Source: Labilibaculum sp. (lineage in GTDB: Bacteria; Bacteroidota; Bacteroidia; Bacteroidales; Marinifilaceae). From it: DNA of 64,000 nucleotides. The DNA lies in NCBI RefSeq assembly GCF_963664555.1, contig NZ_OY761461.1, positions 496,001 through 560,000 of the forward strand. The letters run 5' to 3'. The notes beneath the pieces are model-generated. The model did no database searches, was not told the origin of the DNA, and worked only from the letters and a program-made list of their open reading frames with translations. Positions 1 to 8,399 of this stretch are shown piece after piece (the stretch's first letter is position 1; each line of letters starts with the position of its first letter). A program made the position numbers and the translations under genes.

Positions 1-1
1 T

Positions 2-514
2 CTTGCTGAACGGGGGGATAAATTGTTTGCGACCCCATCTTTAACTTACTTTTTGTATAATAAAGTGAGTAGAATGGAGTTTGAAAATCCTAATGTTATT
101 TTTAATGGTCGGAATGCTTTGGAAATATTTGCTGATCTGGATGATGATGATATCATGGTTAGTATAAAGGTTTGGGCTAACCACAGCGACAAAGTTCTTT
201 CTTATTTGTGTAAATGCATACGGGATCGGCAATTGTTTAAAATTGAGATTCAAAAAACAGCCTTCACTAATGAATATATTGATCAAGTGAAAAAAAAGGT
301 GGGGCATTATTTTGCTTGTTCAGATCATGCTCTCGAGTTTATGGTGATTTCAAATTCGATCAGCAATAATGCATATAGCTCGGATGATGATCAAATAAAT
401 ATTTTATACAAAGATGGCACACAGTGCGATATTGGAGAGGCTTCGGATATGTTGGATGCTTCTGTTCTGTCTAAAACAGTAAAAAAATATTATCTCTGCT
501 ACCCTAAAATTTAG
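2..514 (+). CDS. HD-domain phosphohydrolase, C-terminal part (truncated by window start)
   Basis: The frame is open from base 2 without a start codon, so this is the 3' end of a gene that begins upstream. The readable part is about 170 residues, beginning LAERGDKLFATPSL. The FATP..TYFLYNK region followed by a long acidic, helical tail resembles the C-terminus of the Bacteroidota HD-superfamily phosphohydrolases (SAMHD1/dGTPase-like) that usually sit directly upstream of lpxD. The HD catalytic motif itself lies outside the window, so activity cannot be judged. The family call rests on this tail and on the lpxD-lpxC/fabZ-lpxA context. About 240 bp separate it from lpxD, and I see no clear terminator there. 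Confidence 0.6.
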   Translation, partial: LAERGDKLFATPSLTYFLYNKVSRMEFENPNVIFNGRNALEIFADLDDDDIMVSIKVWANHSDKVLSYLCKCIRDRQLFKIEIQKTAFTNEYIDQVKKKVGHYFACSDHALEFMVISNSISNNAYSSDDDQINILYKDGTQCDIGEASDMLDASVLSKTVKKYYLCYPKI

Positions 515-755
515 GAGTCATTTGTGTGATTCCCTTACTCTTAAGAGGTGCTTTCATCTTCATTTTTACGAATGCTTTCTTTATGGATAAAGCAGGCAAT
601 AGGAGAAAAAATTTCATGTGCATGAAATAATTATTAGATTTGCAGAAATTTTTTTCTTATAAATCAGCTATGTTGGATGATTTGCGCTTAGTGTTTGCAT
701 TGTAAATACTAAGATATCAGTGAATCACTTTTTGATCTGATAAAAAATAGAACAA

Positions 756-1793
756 ATGGAATTTACAGCAGAAGATATTGCAGAGTTTCTTAACGGAGAG
801 GTAGATGGGAATGCTAAGGTTAAAGTAACCAATGTTTCCAGAATTGAAGAAGGGAAGCCTGGGACTCTTTCATTTTTAGCAAATCCTAAATACGAGCACT
901 ATATATACTCTACGCAGTCATCAATTGTTTTGGTAAACAAGAATTTTGAGACTGAAAAAGAGATTGAGACCACACTTATCCGTGTTGAGGATGCGTATCA
1001 GGCATTGGCTCAGTTGTTGGAAATGTATGAGCAAAGCAAACCTCAGAAAACAGGAATTGAAGAGCCTTCTTTTGTGAGCAAGTCATCAAAATTGGGTGAG
1101 AAGATTTATATTGGTGCCTTTGCATATATAGGTAGTAATGTTCAGATTGGAAATAACGTAAAAATTTATCCTCACTGCTATGTAGGCGATAATGTAACTA
1201 TTGGCGACAACACTATATTGAACTCAGGCGTTAAAATTTACGAGGGATGTAAGATTGGTGCTGAATGCATTTTTCACTCAGGCGTTGTAATTGGAGGTGA
1301 TGGATTTGGTTTTGCTCCATCATCGGCGAATAATTATAAAAAAGTACCTCAGGTAGGTAATGTGGTTATTGAAGATCATGTAGAGATTGGTGCAAATACG
1401 TGTGTTGATCGTGCTACTATGGGATCAACAATCATTCGTAAAGGAGTGAAGCTGGACAATTTGATTCAGGTTGCTCACAATGTAGAGATAGATGAAAATA
1501 CAGTGATTGCTTCTCAAACCGGCATTGCAGGAAGTGCAAAGATTGGTAAAAATTGTATGATCGGAGGACAGGTGGGAATCGTAGGTCATTTATCAATTGC
1601 CGATGAAGTAAAAATCGCAGCTCAATCAGGTATTGGCCGAACAATCAAGAAAGAAGGAACTGTATTGCAAGGATCACCGGCTTTTGATTTTGGACCTTAT
1701 CAAAAATCATATGTGCTGTTTAAGAATTTGCCTAAGATGAGAGAGCAAATTATTGAACTGGAAAAGGAAATAAAAAGATTAAAGGAAGAGTAA
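756..1793 (+). CDS. lpxD: UDP-3-O-acylglucosamine N-acyltransferase LpxD
   Basis: LpxD transfers a 3-hydroxyacyl chain from ACP to the 2-amino group of UDP-3-O-acylglucosamine, the third step of lipid A synthesis, in the cytosol. The 345-residue protein has an N-terminal uridine-binding domain (residues 1-100, with [20 protein letters not shown]) and then a long left-handed beta-helix of hexapeptide repeats (about 105-310) of the type IGxNVxI. The expected catalytic histidine is H241 in [10 protein letters not shown] short charged C-terminal helix ([16 protein letters not shown]) fits the family. Length is normal. It is followed 57 bp later by lpxC/fabZ and then lpxA, in the order usual for Bacteroidota. 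Confidence 0.96.
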   Translation: MEFTAEDIAEFLNGEVDGNAKVKVTNVSRIEEGKPGTLSFLANPKYEHYIYSTQSSIVLVNKNFETEKEIETTLIRVEDAYQALAQLLEMYEQSKPQKTGIEEPSFVSKSSKLGEKIYIGAFAYIGSNVQIGNNVKIYPHCYVGDNVTIGDNTILNSGVKIYEGCKIGAECIFHSGVVIGGDGFGFAPSSANNYKKVPQVGNVVIEDHVEIGANTCVDRATMGSTIIRKGVKLDNLIQVAHNVEIDENTVIASQTGIAGSAKIGKNCMIGGQVGIVGHLSIADEVKIAAQSGIGRTIKKEGTVLQGSPAFDFGPYQKSYVLFKNLPKMREQIIELEKEIKRLKEE

Positions 1794-1850
1794 AGGGAAG
1801 TTTTGCTTTCAATTAGTTAACCTGGGATTTAAAAATATTGATGTCAAGTT

Positions 1851-3242
1851 ATGGCAGATAAACAAAGAACATTAGCAAAAGAATTTACTCTTACAGGAAA
1901 AGGACTTCACACAGGACTGGAAGTTTCTATAAAGTTTCTGCCTGCATCTGAAAATCATGGTTATCAGTTTAAACGGGTAGATTTAGAAGGTCAACCTATT
2001 ATAGAGGCAAGTGCCGAATATGTTGGTGATACTTCGAGAGGAACCGTGTTGGAAAAAGGAGAATGTAAAGTTCAAACTGTTGAGCATGCATTGTCTGCTT
2101 TGTATGGATTAGGTGTTGACAACTGTTTGATTGAGATGAATTCTTCTGAGCCTCCGATTTTAGATGGAAGTGCCAAATTTTATGTAGAAGGAATTGAAGA
2201 AGTTGGTATTGTAGAGCAGGACGCAATTCGTGAGTATTACGTGCCAAAAGAAAAGATAACATACAGGGATGAAGCCCGTGGTTCAGAAATTACGATTCTT
2301 CCTGATGATGAATATAGTATAGATACAATGATTTCATTCAACTCTAAAGTGTTGAGAAATCAGTATGCCCGCTTAAGTTCTTTAGCAGATTATAAAAGGG
2401 AAATCTCGATGTGCCGCACGTTTGTGTTTGTGCGGGAACTGGAATTTCTATTAAACCACAATTTAGTTAAGGGTGGAGATTTGGATAATGCCATTGTTAT
2501 AATGGACCAAATGATGGACCAAAAAGAATTGGATCGCATCGCAGATTTATTCGACCATCAGCATGTTGAGGTAAAGGAAGGAATTTTAAGTAATTTAGAA
2601 CTTTATTTTGATAATGAATGTGCGCGTCACAAATTATTAGATGTGATTGGCGACCTTGCTCTCTGCGGCAAGTTTATTAAGGGAAGGGTTATTGCAACCT
2701 GTCCTGGTCATGGACCAAACACTGAAATGGCAAAATTATTAATCAAACGAATTAAGAAAGAAATGGGAAAAGATTCAGTTCCGGCTTATGATCCAAACAA
2801 AGAGCCTGTTTTAGACATTAATGGCGTAATGGGCTTGTTGCCTCACCGTCCTCCATTCTTGTTGGTTGACAAAATTATTGATATTCAGGATGACAGCATC
2901 GTGGGGGTGAAGAACGTATCTATGAACGAGCCGTTTTTTGTTGGTCATTTCCCGGGAGAACCGGTAATGCCAGGCGTTTTAATGGTGGAGGCTATGGCAC
3001 AATGCGGTGGTATTTTAGTACTTAATCAGGTCGAAGACCCTGAAAACTATTCTACTTATTTCCTGACTCAAAACAATATCAAGTTTAGAAAAAAAGTAGT
3101 TCCCGGTGATACTTTAATTTTTAAATTGTCATTTTTATCTCCTATTCGTAGGGGAATTGCTAACATGCGCGGTTTAGCTTTTGTTGGTGATACTGTTGTT
3201 GCCGAAGGTGAGTTTATGGCTCAAATCGCAAAGAAAAAATAA
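1851..3242 (+). CDS. lpxC/fabZ: Bifunctional UDP-3-O-acyl-GlcNAc deacetylase / 3-hydroxyacyl-ACP dehydratase (LpxC-FabZ fusion)
   Basis: This is a fused enzyme of 463 residues. Residues 1-305 are LpxC, the zinc-dependent deacetylase that commits carbon to lipid A. The zinc ligands are visible as H79 (TVEHALSALYG), H260 and D264 (ARHKLLDVIGD), with the general acid region at H287 (GHGPNTE). Residues 320-463 are FabZ, the hot-dog dehydratase of fatty acid elongation, with H332 in LLPHRPPFLLVD and E380 in GHFPGEPVMPGVLMVEAMA. The linker is around PAYDPNKEPVLD. The fusion is characteristic of Bacteroidota and ties the supply of 3-hydroxyacyl-ACP to its use. It lies between lpxD and lpxA in one transcription unit. 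Confidence 0.97.
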   Translation: MADKQRTLAKEFTLTGKGLHTGLEVSIKFLPASENHGYQFKRVDLEGQPIIEASAEYVGDTSRGTVLEKGECKVQTVEHALSALYGLGVDNCLIEMNSSEPPILDGSAKFYVEGIEEVGIVEQDAIREYYVPKEKITYRDEARGSEITILPDDEYSIDTMISFNSKVLRNQYARLSSLADYKREISMCRTFVFVRELEFLLNHNLVKGGDLDNAIVIMDQMMDQKELDRIADLFDHQHVEVKEGILSNLELYFDNECARHKLLDVIGDLALCGKFIKGRVIATCPGHGPNTEMAKLLIKRIKKEMGKDSVPAYDPNKEPVLDINGVMGLLPHRPPFLLVDKIIDIQDDSIVGVKNVSMNEPFFVGHFPGEPVMPGVLMVEAMAQCGGILVLNQVEDPENYSTYFLTQNNIKFRKKVVPGDTLIFKLSFLSPIRRGIANMRGLAFVGDTVVAEGEFMAQIAKKK

Positions 3243-3313
3243 TTAATTAGTAACTACTGCTACGCAACAACTTCTTGTAACGGGAGTTTTGCATAAAACG
3301 AAATATAAAAAAA

Positions 3314-4096
3314 ATGAAGCAACCGTTAGCATATGTACATCCTGAAGCTAAAATAGCTGATAATGTAGTGATTGAGCCGTTTGTAACCATTGATAAAGAT
3401 GTGGTAATTGGAGAAGGATCCCGTATTGGATCTAATGCCACTATCATGGAAGGAACCCGTATCGGTAAAAATTGCGTGGTATTTCCAGGGGCCGTTATTG
3501 GTGCTGTTCCACAGGATTTAAAATTCCGTGGTGAAAAAACAACTGTAGAAATTGGCGACAATACCACCATTCGTGAGTGTGTTACGATTAACAGAGGTAC
3601 TGTAGCCAAAGGAAAAACCATTATTGGAAGTAACTGTTTGTTAATGGCCTATGTGCATGTGGCGCACGATTGTATTATTGGTAATAATTGTATTATTGGT
3701 AATGCGACACAAATTGCGGGCGAGGTAATTATCGACGATTTCGCTATTCTTAGCGGTTTGGTTGCTATTCATCAGTTTGTTCATATTGGTTCGCACGTAA
3801 TGATTTCAGGTGGATCATTGGTTCGTAAAGATGTTCCTCCGTTTGTAAAAGCAGGTCGCGAGCCGGTTTCTTATATTGGAGTAAACTCAATTGGATTGCG
3901 TCGTCGTGAATTTGGAAATGAAAAAATCCGCGAAATTCAGGATGTTTACCGTTACCTATACCAAAAAGGAATGAATAACTTCAATGCTTTGGAAGCTATC
4001 GAGGCCGAAATGCCTGCTTCTCCTGAGCGTGATGATATTATTCTGTTTGTGAAAAATTCGAAGCGTGGTATTATGAGAGGATATTTTCCTGAGTAA
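3314..4096 (+). CDS. lpxA: Acyl-ACP--UDP-N-acetylglucosamine O-acyltransferase LpxA
   Basis: LpxA performs the first step of lipid A synthesis, moving a 3-hydroxyacyl chain from ACP to the 3-OH of UDP-GlcNAc. The 260-residue protein begins with the hexapeptide beta-helix (residues 5-190) and ends in a helical C-terminal domain (LRRREFGNEKIREIQDVYR onward). The catalytic histidine is H118 in HVAHDCIIGN, and the GAVPQDLKF segment is typical of LpxA. Length matches the family (about 255-262). It is the last gene of the lpxD-lpxC/fabZ-lpxA unit and is followed by an intrinsic terminator. Confidence 0.96.
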   Translation: MKQPLAYVHPEAKIADNVVIEPFVTIDKDVVIGEGSRIGSNATIMEGTRIGKNCVVFPGAVIGAVPQDLKFRGEKTTVEIGDNTTIRECVTINRGTVAKGKTIIGSNCLLMAYVHVAHDCIIGNNCIIGNATQIAGEVIIDDFAILSGLVAIHQFVHIGSHVMISGGSLVRKDVPPFVKAGREPVSYIGVNSIGLRRREFGNEKIREIQDVYRYLYQKGMNNFNALEAIEAEMPASPERDDIILFVKNSKRGIMRGYFPE

Positions 4097-4117
4097 GCTA
4101 TCGTTTTAAATGATATA

Positions 4118-4157
4118 AAAAAAAGTGAGACTTTCAGTGGAGAGTCTCACTTTTTTT
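4118..4157 (+). terminator. Intrinsic terminator after lpxA
   Basis: An 8-bp perfect stem GTGAGACT/AGTCTCAC (4125-4132 and 4143-4150) with a 10-nt loop is flanked by a run of A upstream and seven T downstream. The A/T flanks extend the stem, so it could also work in the opposite direction for the minus-strand gene at 4211-4687. Confidence 0.85.
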
Positions 4158-4210
4158 ATGTAATTCCCAAGCTCCAGGCACTTTTTTATGGTGATGGATA
4201 GAATGAGGAG

Positions 4211-4687
4211 TCAATACATTTTTGCTTTCTCCAAATGAGGACAATTATTTTCGATGGCAATTTTTAGATCATTTTTAATTTTCTTCCATTCTTTCTGGTG
4301 TGATTTGGTATCGAAATAATGAATTTTATATTTACGATTGTGTGTTTGGAGTATAATTTTTTCATAATTACCATATTTACTTCTATCAAATCGGTACCAT
4401 TTAATTTGCTCCCAAGTTACTTTGCAGCTATCATATTGAACACCATCTTGTCTTATTGTAAAAGTTTTAATTTGGACTTTCTTTTTTTCGATAAAATTTG
4501 AGATTGTTACAAATAAAATAGGAGATAAAAAAAGAATAAATATTGTCCAGTTTATTGTTGGTTTTATAATTCCAATAAGTAGAAAGGCAATAAGTAGAAA
4601 GGCAATAAGAAGAATTACTACTATTGTAGATAAAAAAATAACCAGAAATTTACCAATGGATAAGTAGGTGTATGAATATTTCTTCAT
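4211..4687 (-). CDS. Small membrane protein with a PH-like cytosolic domain (unknown function)
   Basis: This is a 158-residue protein that I do not recognise as a named family. Residues 12-40 and 46-65 are two strongly hydrophobic segments, and the second is followed by a positively charged EKKK. Residues 72-150 look like a small beta-rich domain in the style of bacterial PH-like proteins: IKTFTIRQDGVQYDSCKVTW, then IKWYRF, then IILQTHNRKYKIHYF, then a C-terminal helix. The first membrane segment contains an internal repeat LIAFLLIAFLL encoded by a 15-bp tandem duplication. It stands alone between two terminated units, and no function can be assigned. Confidence 0.6.
   Translation of the reverse strand: MKKYSYTYLSIGKFLVIFLSTIVVILLIAFLLIAFLLIGIIKPTINWTIFILFLSPILFVTISNFIEKKKVQIKTFTIRQDGVQYDSCKVTWEQIKWYRFDRSKYGNYEKIILQTHNRKYKIHYFDTKSHQKEWKKIKNDLKIAIENNCPHLEKAKMY
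4574..4610. repeat. 15-bp in-frame tandem repeat
   Basis: AATAAGTAGAAAGGC occurs at 4574-4588 and again at 4589-4603, followed by a partial third copy (AATAAG). It is in frame in the minus-strand gene and lengthens the first transmembrane helix by repeating five residues (LIAFL). Slippage at this site would change helix length by five residues without breaking the frame. Confidence 0.85.
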
Positions 4688-4829
4688 ATAAGCTTGATAG
4701 GTTTTCTACTGCTAACTTACATCAATCCCCAGCCTTTTTCCTTGAAGAGATGGACCGGGGATTGTTTTTGTTTCTTTTTTTTTGAGCTGTTTTCTCTTCT
4801 CCTTTAGGAGAAGGATAGGATGAGGTGTT

Positions 4830-5876
4830 CTAACCTTCCTTTATCGGATTCCAGCCCTGAGCCTGCAATTCAATTTCTACACCATCCCGTGTTACCAAAT
4901 ATTTTCCTTTCGAGATATCCGTGATGTGACCAATTATTTTCACATCCTCTATTTTTTCGATGGCATCGAATTGATCCAAAGGAACAGTAAACAGCAGTTC
5001 GTAATCCTCACCGCCATTCAACGAGAAAGTGCTGTAGTTCATATTCAGCTCTTCGGCCATTTTGTGCGTTTCGTAGTCAACAGGAATTTTCTCTTCGTAA
5101 ATCTGGCAGCCAACTTTTGATTCTTCGCAGATGTGCATAATGTCCGACGACAATCCGTCCGAAATATCAATCATCGAAGTAGGAACAATCTTCGCTTCCT
5201 GCAATCGCTCATAAATATCTTTTCGGGCCTCAGGTTTTAACTGACGCTCTAAGATGTAATCGTGACCGGTTAAGTCGGGTTGCATGGCTGGATTGTTGTC
5301 GTAAACACGTTTTTCGCGCTCCAGCAGCTGTAATCCGGCAAAGGCCGCTCCTAAGTTTCCGCTTACGCAGATTAAGTCGTTCTCTTTGGCTCCGCTGCGG
5401 TAAGTTAGTTGATCAGCATCAGCTTCGCCAATTGCAGTTACCGAAATACACAATCCGGTTAAAGAGGATGTGGTGTCGCCACCCACCAAATCGACATTGT
5501 AATTTTCGCAGGCCAAATTGATTCCTTCGTAAAGCTCCTCGATAGCTTCTAAAGTGAATCGTTTCGAGATAGCGATAGAAACCGTTACCTGCTTTGGCAG
5601 CGCATTCATGGCATAAACATCCGAAACATTCACAGCAATTGCTTTGTAACCTAAATGTTTAAGCGGTGTGTACATTAAATCGAAATGGATACCTTCCAGC
5701 AGTAAATCGGTGGTAACAACGGTTTTTTTATTCTGATAATCTAAAACAGCAGCATCGTCGCCAACTCCCACATTGGTGCTTGCGTGTTTTAGTTTTATAT
5801 TTTTGGTCAGGTGTTTAATCAATCCGAATTCGCCCAACGTAGCGATGTCGGTTCCTTTAGCCTTGTTTTCCTGCAT
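4830..5876 (-). CDS. thiL: Thiamine-monophosphate kinase ThiL
   Basis: ThiL phosphorylates thiamine monophosphate with ATP to give thiamine diphosphate, the last step of the cofactor pathway. The 348-residue protein has the AIRS/PurM-like fold. Visible marks are the N-terminal GEFGLIKHL, the metal-binding GVGDDAAVLDY at about 37-47, TTDLLLEGIHFD at about 55-66, AVNVSDVYAMNALP at about 81-94, the second metal site LVGGDTTSS at about 130-138, and the C-terminal DISDGLSSDIMHI with FSLNGGEDYELLFTV. Every expected motif is intact and length is normal. It is a single-gene unit transcribed away from the downstream protease gene. Confidence 0.96.
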   Translation of the reverse strand: MQENKAKGTDIATLGEFGLIKHLTKNIKLKHASTNVGVGDDAAVLDYQNKKTVVTTDLLLEGIHFDLMYTPLKHLGYKAIAVNVSDVYAMNALPKQVTVSIAISKRFTLEAIEELYEGINLACENYNVDLVGGDTTSSLTGLCISVTAIGEADADQLTYRSGAKENDLICVSGNLGAAFAGLQLLEREKRVYDNNPAMQPDLTGHDYILERQLKPEARKDIYERLQEAKIVPTSMIDISDGLSSDIMHICEESKVGCQIYEEKIPVDYETHKMAEELNMNYSTFSLNGGEDYELLFTVPLDQFDAIEKIEDVKIIGHITDISKGKYLVTRDGVEIELQAQGWNPIKEG

Positions 5877-6176
5877 AGTCTCCTAAATTATTGATATTTG
5901 TCTGCAAAGGTAGATAAAAATTGGAAACTGAGAAGGTGGTGTTATTGGTCATGGTTTATAATTTTAAGGAGGTCATTGTTTTATAAATTTTGATTTTGTT
6001 TTTCATATCAGGAAAGCTTTAAATGTGTGGAATGAATTTGCATGAATGGTGTAATTTTAGTGACAAATGGCGGATAAAATGACACTAATGATGTTTGTAG
6101 ACATAAAAAAGATTTGTATTTGTGGTATCTCTTTCATAAATTAAGTAGGTATTATCAAATCTTAATTTAAATTATA
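5877..6176 (+). promoter_or_regulatory. Intergenic region with candidate sigma-ABfr promoter for the subtilase gene
   Basis: There is no gene in this divergent spacer between thiL and the protease gene. A match to the Bacteroidota primary promoter is seen as TTTG at 6094-6097, a 19-nt spacer, and TATTTGTG at 6117-6124 (consensus TAnnTTTG, one mismatch). It would give a leader of about 45 nt before the ATG at 6177. The rest of the spacer is AT-rich without clear structure. Confidence 0.5.
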
Positions 6177-7373
6177 ATGAAAAATAAACTTATGCTATTG
6201 ATGGTTGTGGCTGCTTTATTTGCCATTACCAATTGTCAGAATGACAATACCGCCGATCTTAAAGAAAATGATGGGGATAACCTAGTGTTAACCGATGTTC
6301 AGAATGGTGAGCCAATTGAAGGACAGTATATTGTTGTTCTGAATGAGAGCTCGGTTAAATCTGCTAATCAAGGCAGTTACGATGAGAGAATAGCCGAAGT
6401 AAAAGCTTTTGCCAATTCTATGTTTCAAACAAAATCGAGTTCTGAATTTGAAGTAGGTTTAGCTTTTGCTACTGTAATTAAAGGTTTTAGTGTTAAAACA
6501 ACACCGGATTTTGTTGAAGCATTGAAATTGGATAGCAGAGTAAAATACCTTGAACAAGATAAAATTATTGCTCTGAAAAAGCCTGGAACTGTTCCAACAC
6601 CAGAACCTACTAGTGAGGTTATTCCCTGGGGAATTACACGGGTTGGTTATGGAAGTGGCATTGGAAAAACAGCTTGGATTATTGATAGCGGTATCGATTT
6701 AGATCACTCTGATTTAAATGTTGATGTTGCCAGAAGCAGAGATTTCAGTGGTTCTCGTGTGGGAGCTGATGATCAAAATGGACACGGAACTCATTGCGCA
6801 GGTACGGTTGGTGCTATCGATAATGAAATTGGAGTAGTTGGAGTTGCTGCTGGAGCAAATCTTGTGGCAGTTCGGGTTTTAGATCGTAGGGGTAGTGGTT
6901 CCACTTCCGGAGTTATTGCAGGAGTTGATTATGTTGCAAGTGCTGCTTCTCCCGGCGATGCTGCCAATATGAGTTTAGGCGGAGGTGTTTCTATTGCTTT
7001 GGATGATGCTGTATATGCCGCTTCTCAAAATGGCATTTACTTCGCATTAGCTGCCGGAAACGAAAGTGATGATGCTAACAATCACTCTCCGGCAAGAGTT
7101 AACGGAACTTATATTTGGACTATTTCGGCAATGGATATAAATGATAATTTTGCCTACTTTTCAAATTATGGAAATCCGCCTGTTGATTTTTGCGAGCCAG
7201 GTGTTAGTATTTATTCAACCTGGAAAGGCGATGCATACAATACAATAAGTGGAACTTCAATGGCAGCTCCGCACATGTGCGGTATTCTGCTAATGACCGA
7301 TGGGAATCCAGTAACCGACGGTTTTGTAAATGGAGATCCTGATGGCAATGCAGATCCTATTGGAGGAATCTGA
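6177..7373 (+). CDS. Secreted S8 (subtilisin/proteinase K-like) serine protease, lipoprotein with I9 propeptide
   Basis: This is a 398-residue subtilase. Residues 1-20 form a lipoprotein signal ending in AITNC, so the precursor is probably lipidated at C20. Residues about 48-134 match an I9 inhibitor-type propeptide (EGQYIVVLNESSV ... LEQDKIIAL), which normally chaperones folding and is then removed. The protease domain spans about 150-375 with the full triad: D170 (WIIDSGIDLDHSDL), H203 (NGHGTHCAG) and S361 (SGTSMAAPH), plus oxyanion N295 (AAGNE). It is intact and expected to be active. It stops soon after the catalytic serine with a short Gly/Asp-rich tail, and I see no type IX secretion C-terminal domain. 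Its substrate is unknown. It is a single-gene unit with its own promoter and terminator. Confidence 0.92.
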   Translation: MKNKLMLLMVVAALFAITNCQNDNTADLKENDGDNLVLTDVQNGEPIEGQYIVVLNESSVKSANQGSYDERIAEVKAFANSMFQTKSSSEFEVGLAFATVIKGFSVKTTPDFVEALKLDSRVKYLEQDKIIALKKPGTVPTPEPTSEVIPWGITRVGYGSGIGKTAWIIDSGIDLDHSDLNVDVARSRDFSGSRVGADDQNGHGTHCAGTVGAIDNEIGVVGVAAGANLVAVRVLDRRGSGSTSGVIAGVDYVASAASPGDAANMSLGGGVSIALDDAVYAASQNGIYFALAAGNESDDANNHSPARVNGTYIWTISAMDINDNFAYFSNYGNPPVDFCEPGVSIYSTWKGDAYNTISGTSMAAPHMCGILLMTDGNPVTDGFVNGDPDGNADPIGGI

Positions 7374-7396
7374 GATATTGCAAAATGAATGGGAAT

Positions 7397-7425
7397 AGCC
7401 GTCAATTGACGGCTGTTTTTTTTTT
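7397..7425 (+). terminator. Intrinsic terminator after the subtilase gene
   Basis: The palindrome AGCCGTC-AATT-GACGGCT (7397-7414) is followed by ten T residues after one G. Confidence 0.88.
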
Positions 7426-7551
7426 GAAAAATAAAAAATGGAAATAGATTTGAGGGGAGATGGGACGGGTTTAGGGATCGGTCAGGTTTGGTTGACTTGA
7501 ATTTAACTTTAATTTTTTAGACTTATTGGCAAAACTTTTAGGTTTTCTGAT

Positions 7552-7824
7552 GCTTCCATGCATGAATTTACCCAATGGGTTTACCAAATCGTTGGGTTTA
7601 TGTATTCCGATCAAAGGTCGAAGAATGAAGCAGGTGCTTCCACTCTTGAAAATCAAGCTTCGAAGCATTAAGATGATGCATTTACCCTTGACTTTGATGC
7701 CTCCAAGCATCTTCTTCGTGAAAAAATGCATGAAATTCATTCTTCAAGCCATCTAAATCAAGCTTCGAGATGCCTTGGTGGGGCTTCAATTCATCCTGTG
7801 CATGTATAAATGCTTCAAAAGAAA
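7552..7824. repeat. Degenerate 21-bp tandem repeat array (13 units)
   Basis: Cutting the sequence every 21 bases from 7552 lines up 13 units with a shared pattern, roughly GCTTCNATGCATGAAATTCA plus one further base, usually T. GCTTC or a close variant opens the units at 7552, 7636, 7657, 7699, 7741, 7762 and 7783 exactly in register, and ATGCAT or GCAT recurs in the middle. Units at 7573-7635 are the most diverged. The array fills the convergent spacer between the subtilase terminator and the minus-strand operon. Because 21 is a multiple of three, it leaves short open frames on both strands (7526-7756 plus, 7471-7740 minus) with seven-residue periodicity. I regard these as by-products, not genes. 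There are no conserved repeats with unique spacers, so it is not CRISPR. Function unknown. Confidence 0.75.
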
Positions 7825-7855
7825 AGCGAAACCCGCATGTTTTGAGTTTCGCTTT
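7815..7855 (-). terminator. Intrinsic terminator of the minus-strand peptide/SpoIIM operon
   Basis: A 10-bp perfect stem AAAGCGAAAC/GTTTCGCTTT (7823-7832 and 7846-7855) is followed, read on the minus strand, by a T-rich stretch. It lies about 50 bp past the stop of the last gene of the operon. Confidence 0.7.
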
Positions 7856-7904
7856 CGCTGATGAATGCTTAATACGATTTTAGATACTGATCGGTATAAA
7901 GTAA

Positions 7905-8384
7905 TTATTTAACCACTTCGGCCTCTTTTTTCTTGCCATGAGGGAAGAATTGTTTCAATTCTTCGTAAATAGGGATTGCTCCTTGCTGCTGTTCTGCAGC
8001 GTAATATCGAATAGACCGGTAAAATGCCATTGTATCCTGATAGTTATCATGATCCAAAAGAATTTTAGTATCACTTAGTTTGCGTTTAATTAAGTCGAGT
8101 TTCTGAATCATTTCTTCTATAGTTTCCCGTGCACTGTAATCGCGTTCAAACTCGTCTATATTCACAAACTGAGGAACCAAATCGGGATGCTGATCCATAA
8201 ACGATTTTGCTTTATTAACCAGTAGTTTGTTGGTTTCGTTAATCGAACCATAGTTCGTTCTGTCTTCCGACGATAGTTGAGGGGCACTTTTCCCGGCAAA
8301 AGCCAGCAAGGCATCCAAATGAGCATTATTTTCGGTCAATTCTTCTGCGGTGAATGTGACCTGGATTAAATCGTTGTTTTTCAT
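7905..8384 (-). CDS. Hypothetical helical cytosolic protein, last gene of the peptide/SpoIIM operon
   Basis: This 159-residue protein has no signal peptide or membrane segment. It is rich in charged residues and predicted helix, with a polar C-terminus (KKKEAEVVK). I do not recognise the family. The middle part (NIDEFERDYSARETIEEMIQ then KLDLIKRKLSDTKILLDHDN) looks like two amphipathic helices. It starts 15 bp after the preceding membrane-protein gene ends, on the same strand, so it is probably cotranscribed. It could also be an independent housekeeping-type Bacteroidota protein that merely follows the operon. Its sequence looks less AT-biased than the three membrane-protein genes upstream, by eye. 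Confidence 0.55.
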   Translation of the reverse strand: MKNNDLIQVTFTAEELTENNAHLDALLAFAGKSAPQLSSEDRTNYGSINETNKLLVNKAKSFMDQHPDLVPQFVNIDEFERDYSARETIEEMIQKLDLIKRKLSDTKILLDHDNYQDTMAFYRSIRYYAAEQQQGAIPIYEELKQFFPHGKKKEAEVVK

Positions 8385-8399
8385 GTTGGGGTGTTTAAG

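Noticed and set aside
4723..4769. Stem CAATCCCC/GGGGATTG followed by T on the plus strand
   Set aside because: It is oriented as a plus-strand terminator, but no plus-strand gene precedes it after the lpxA terminator. The 26-nt loop makes it weak.
7471..7756. 76- and 89-codon open frames on opposite strands
   Set aside because: Both lie in the 21-bp array, whose period (a multiple of three) keeps frames open. No start-site support or domain.
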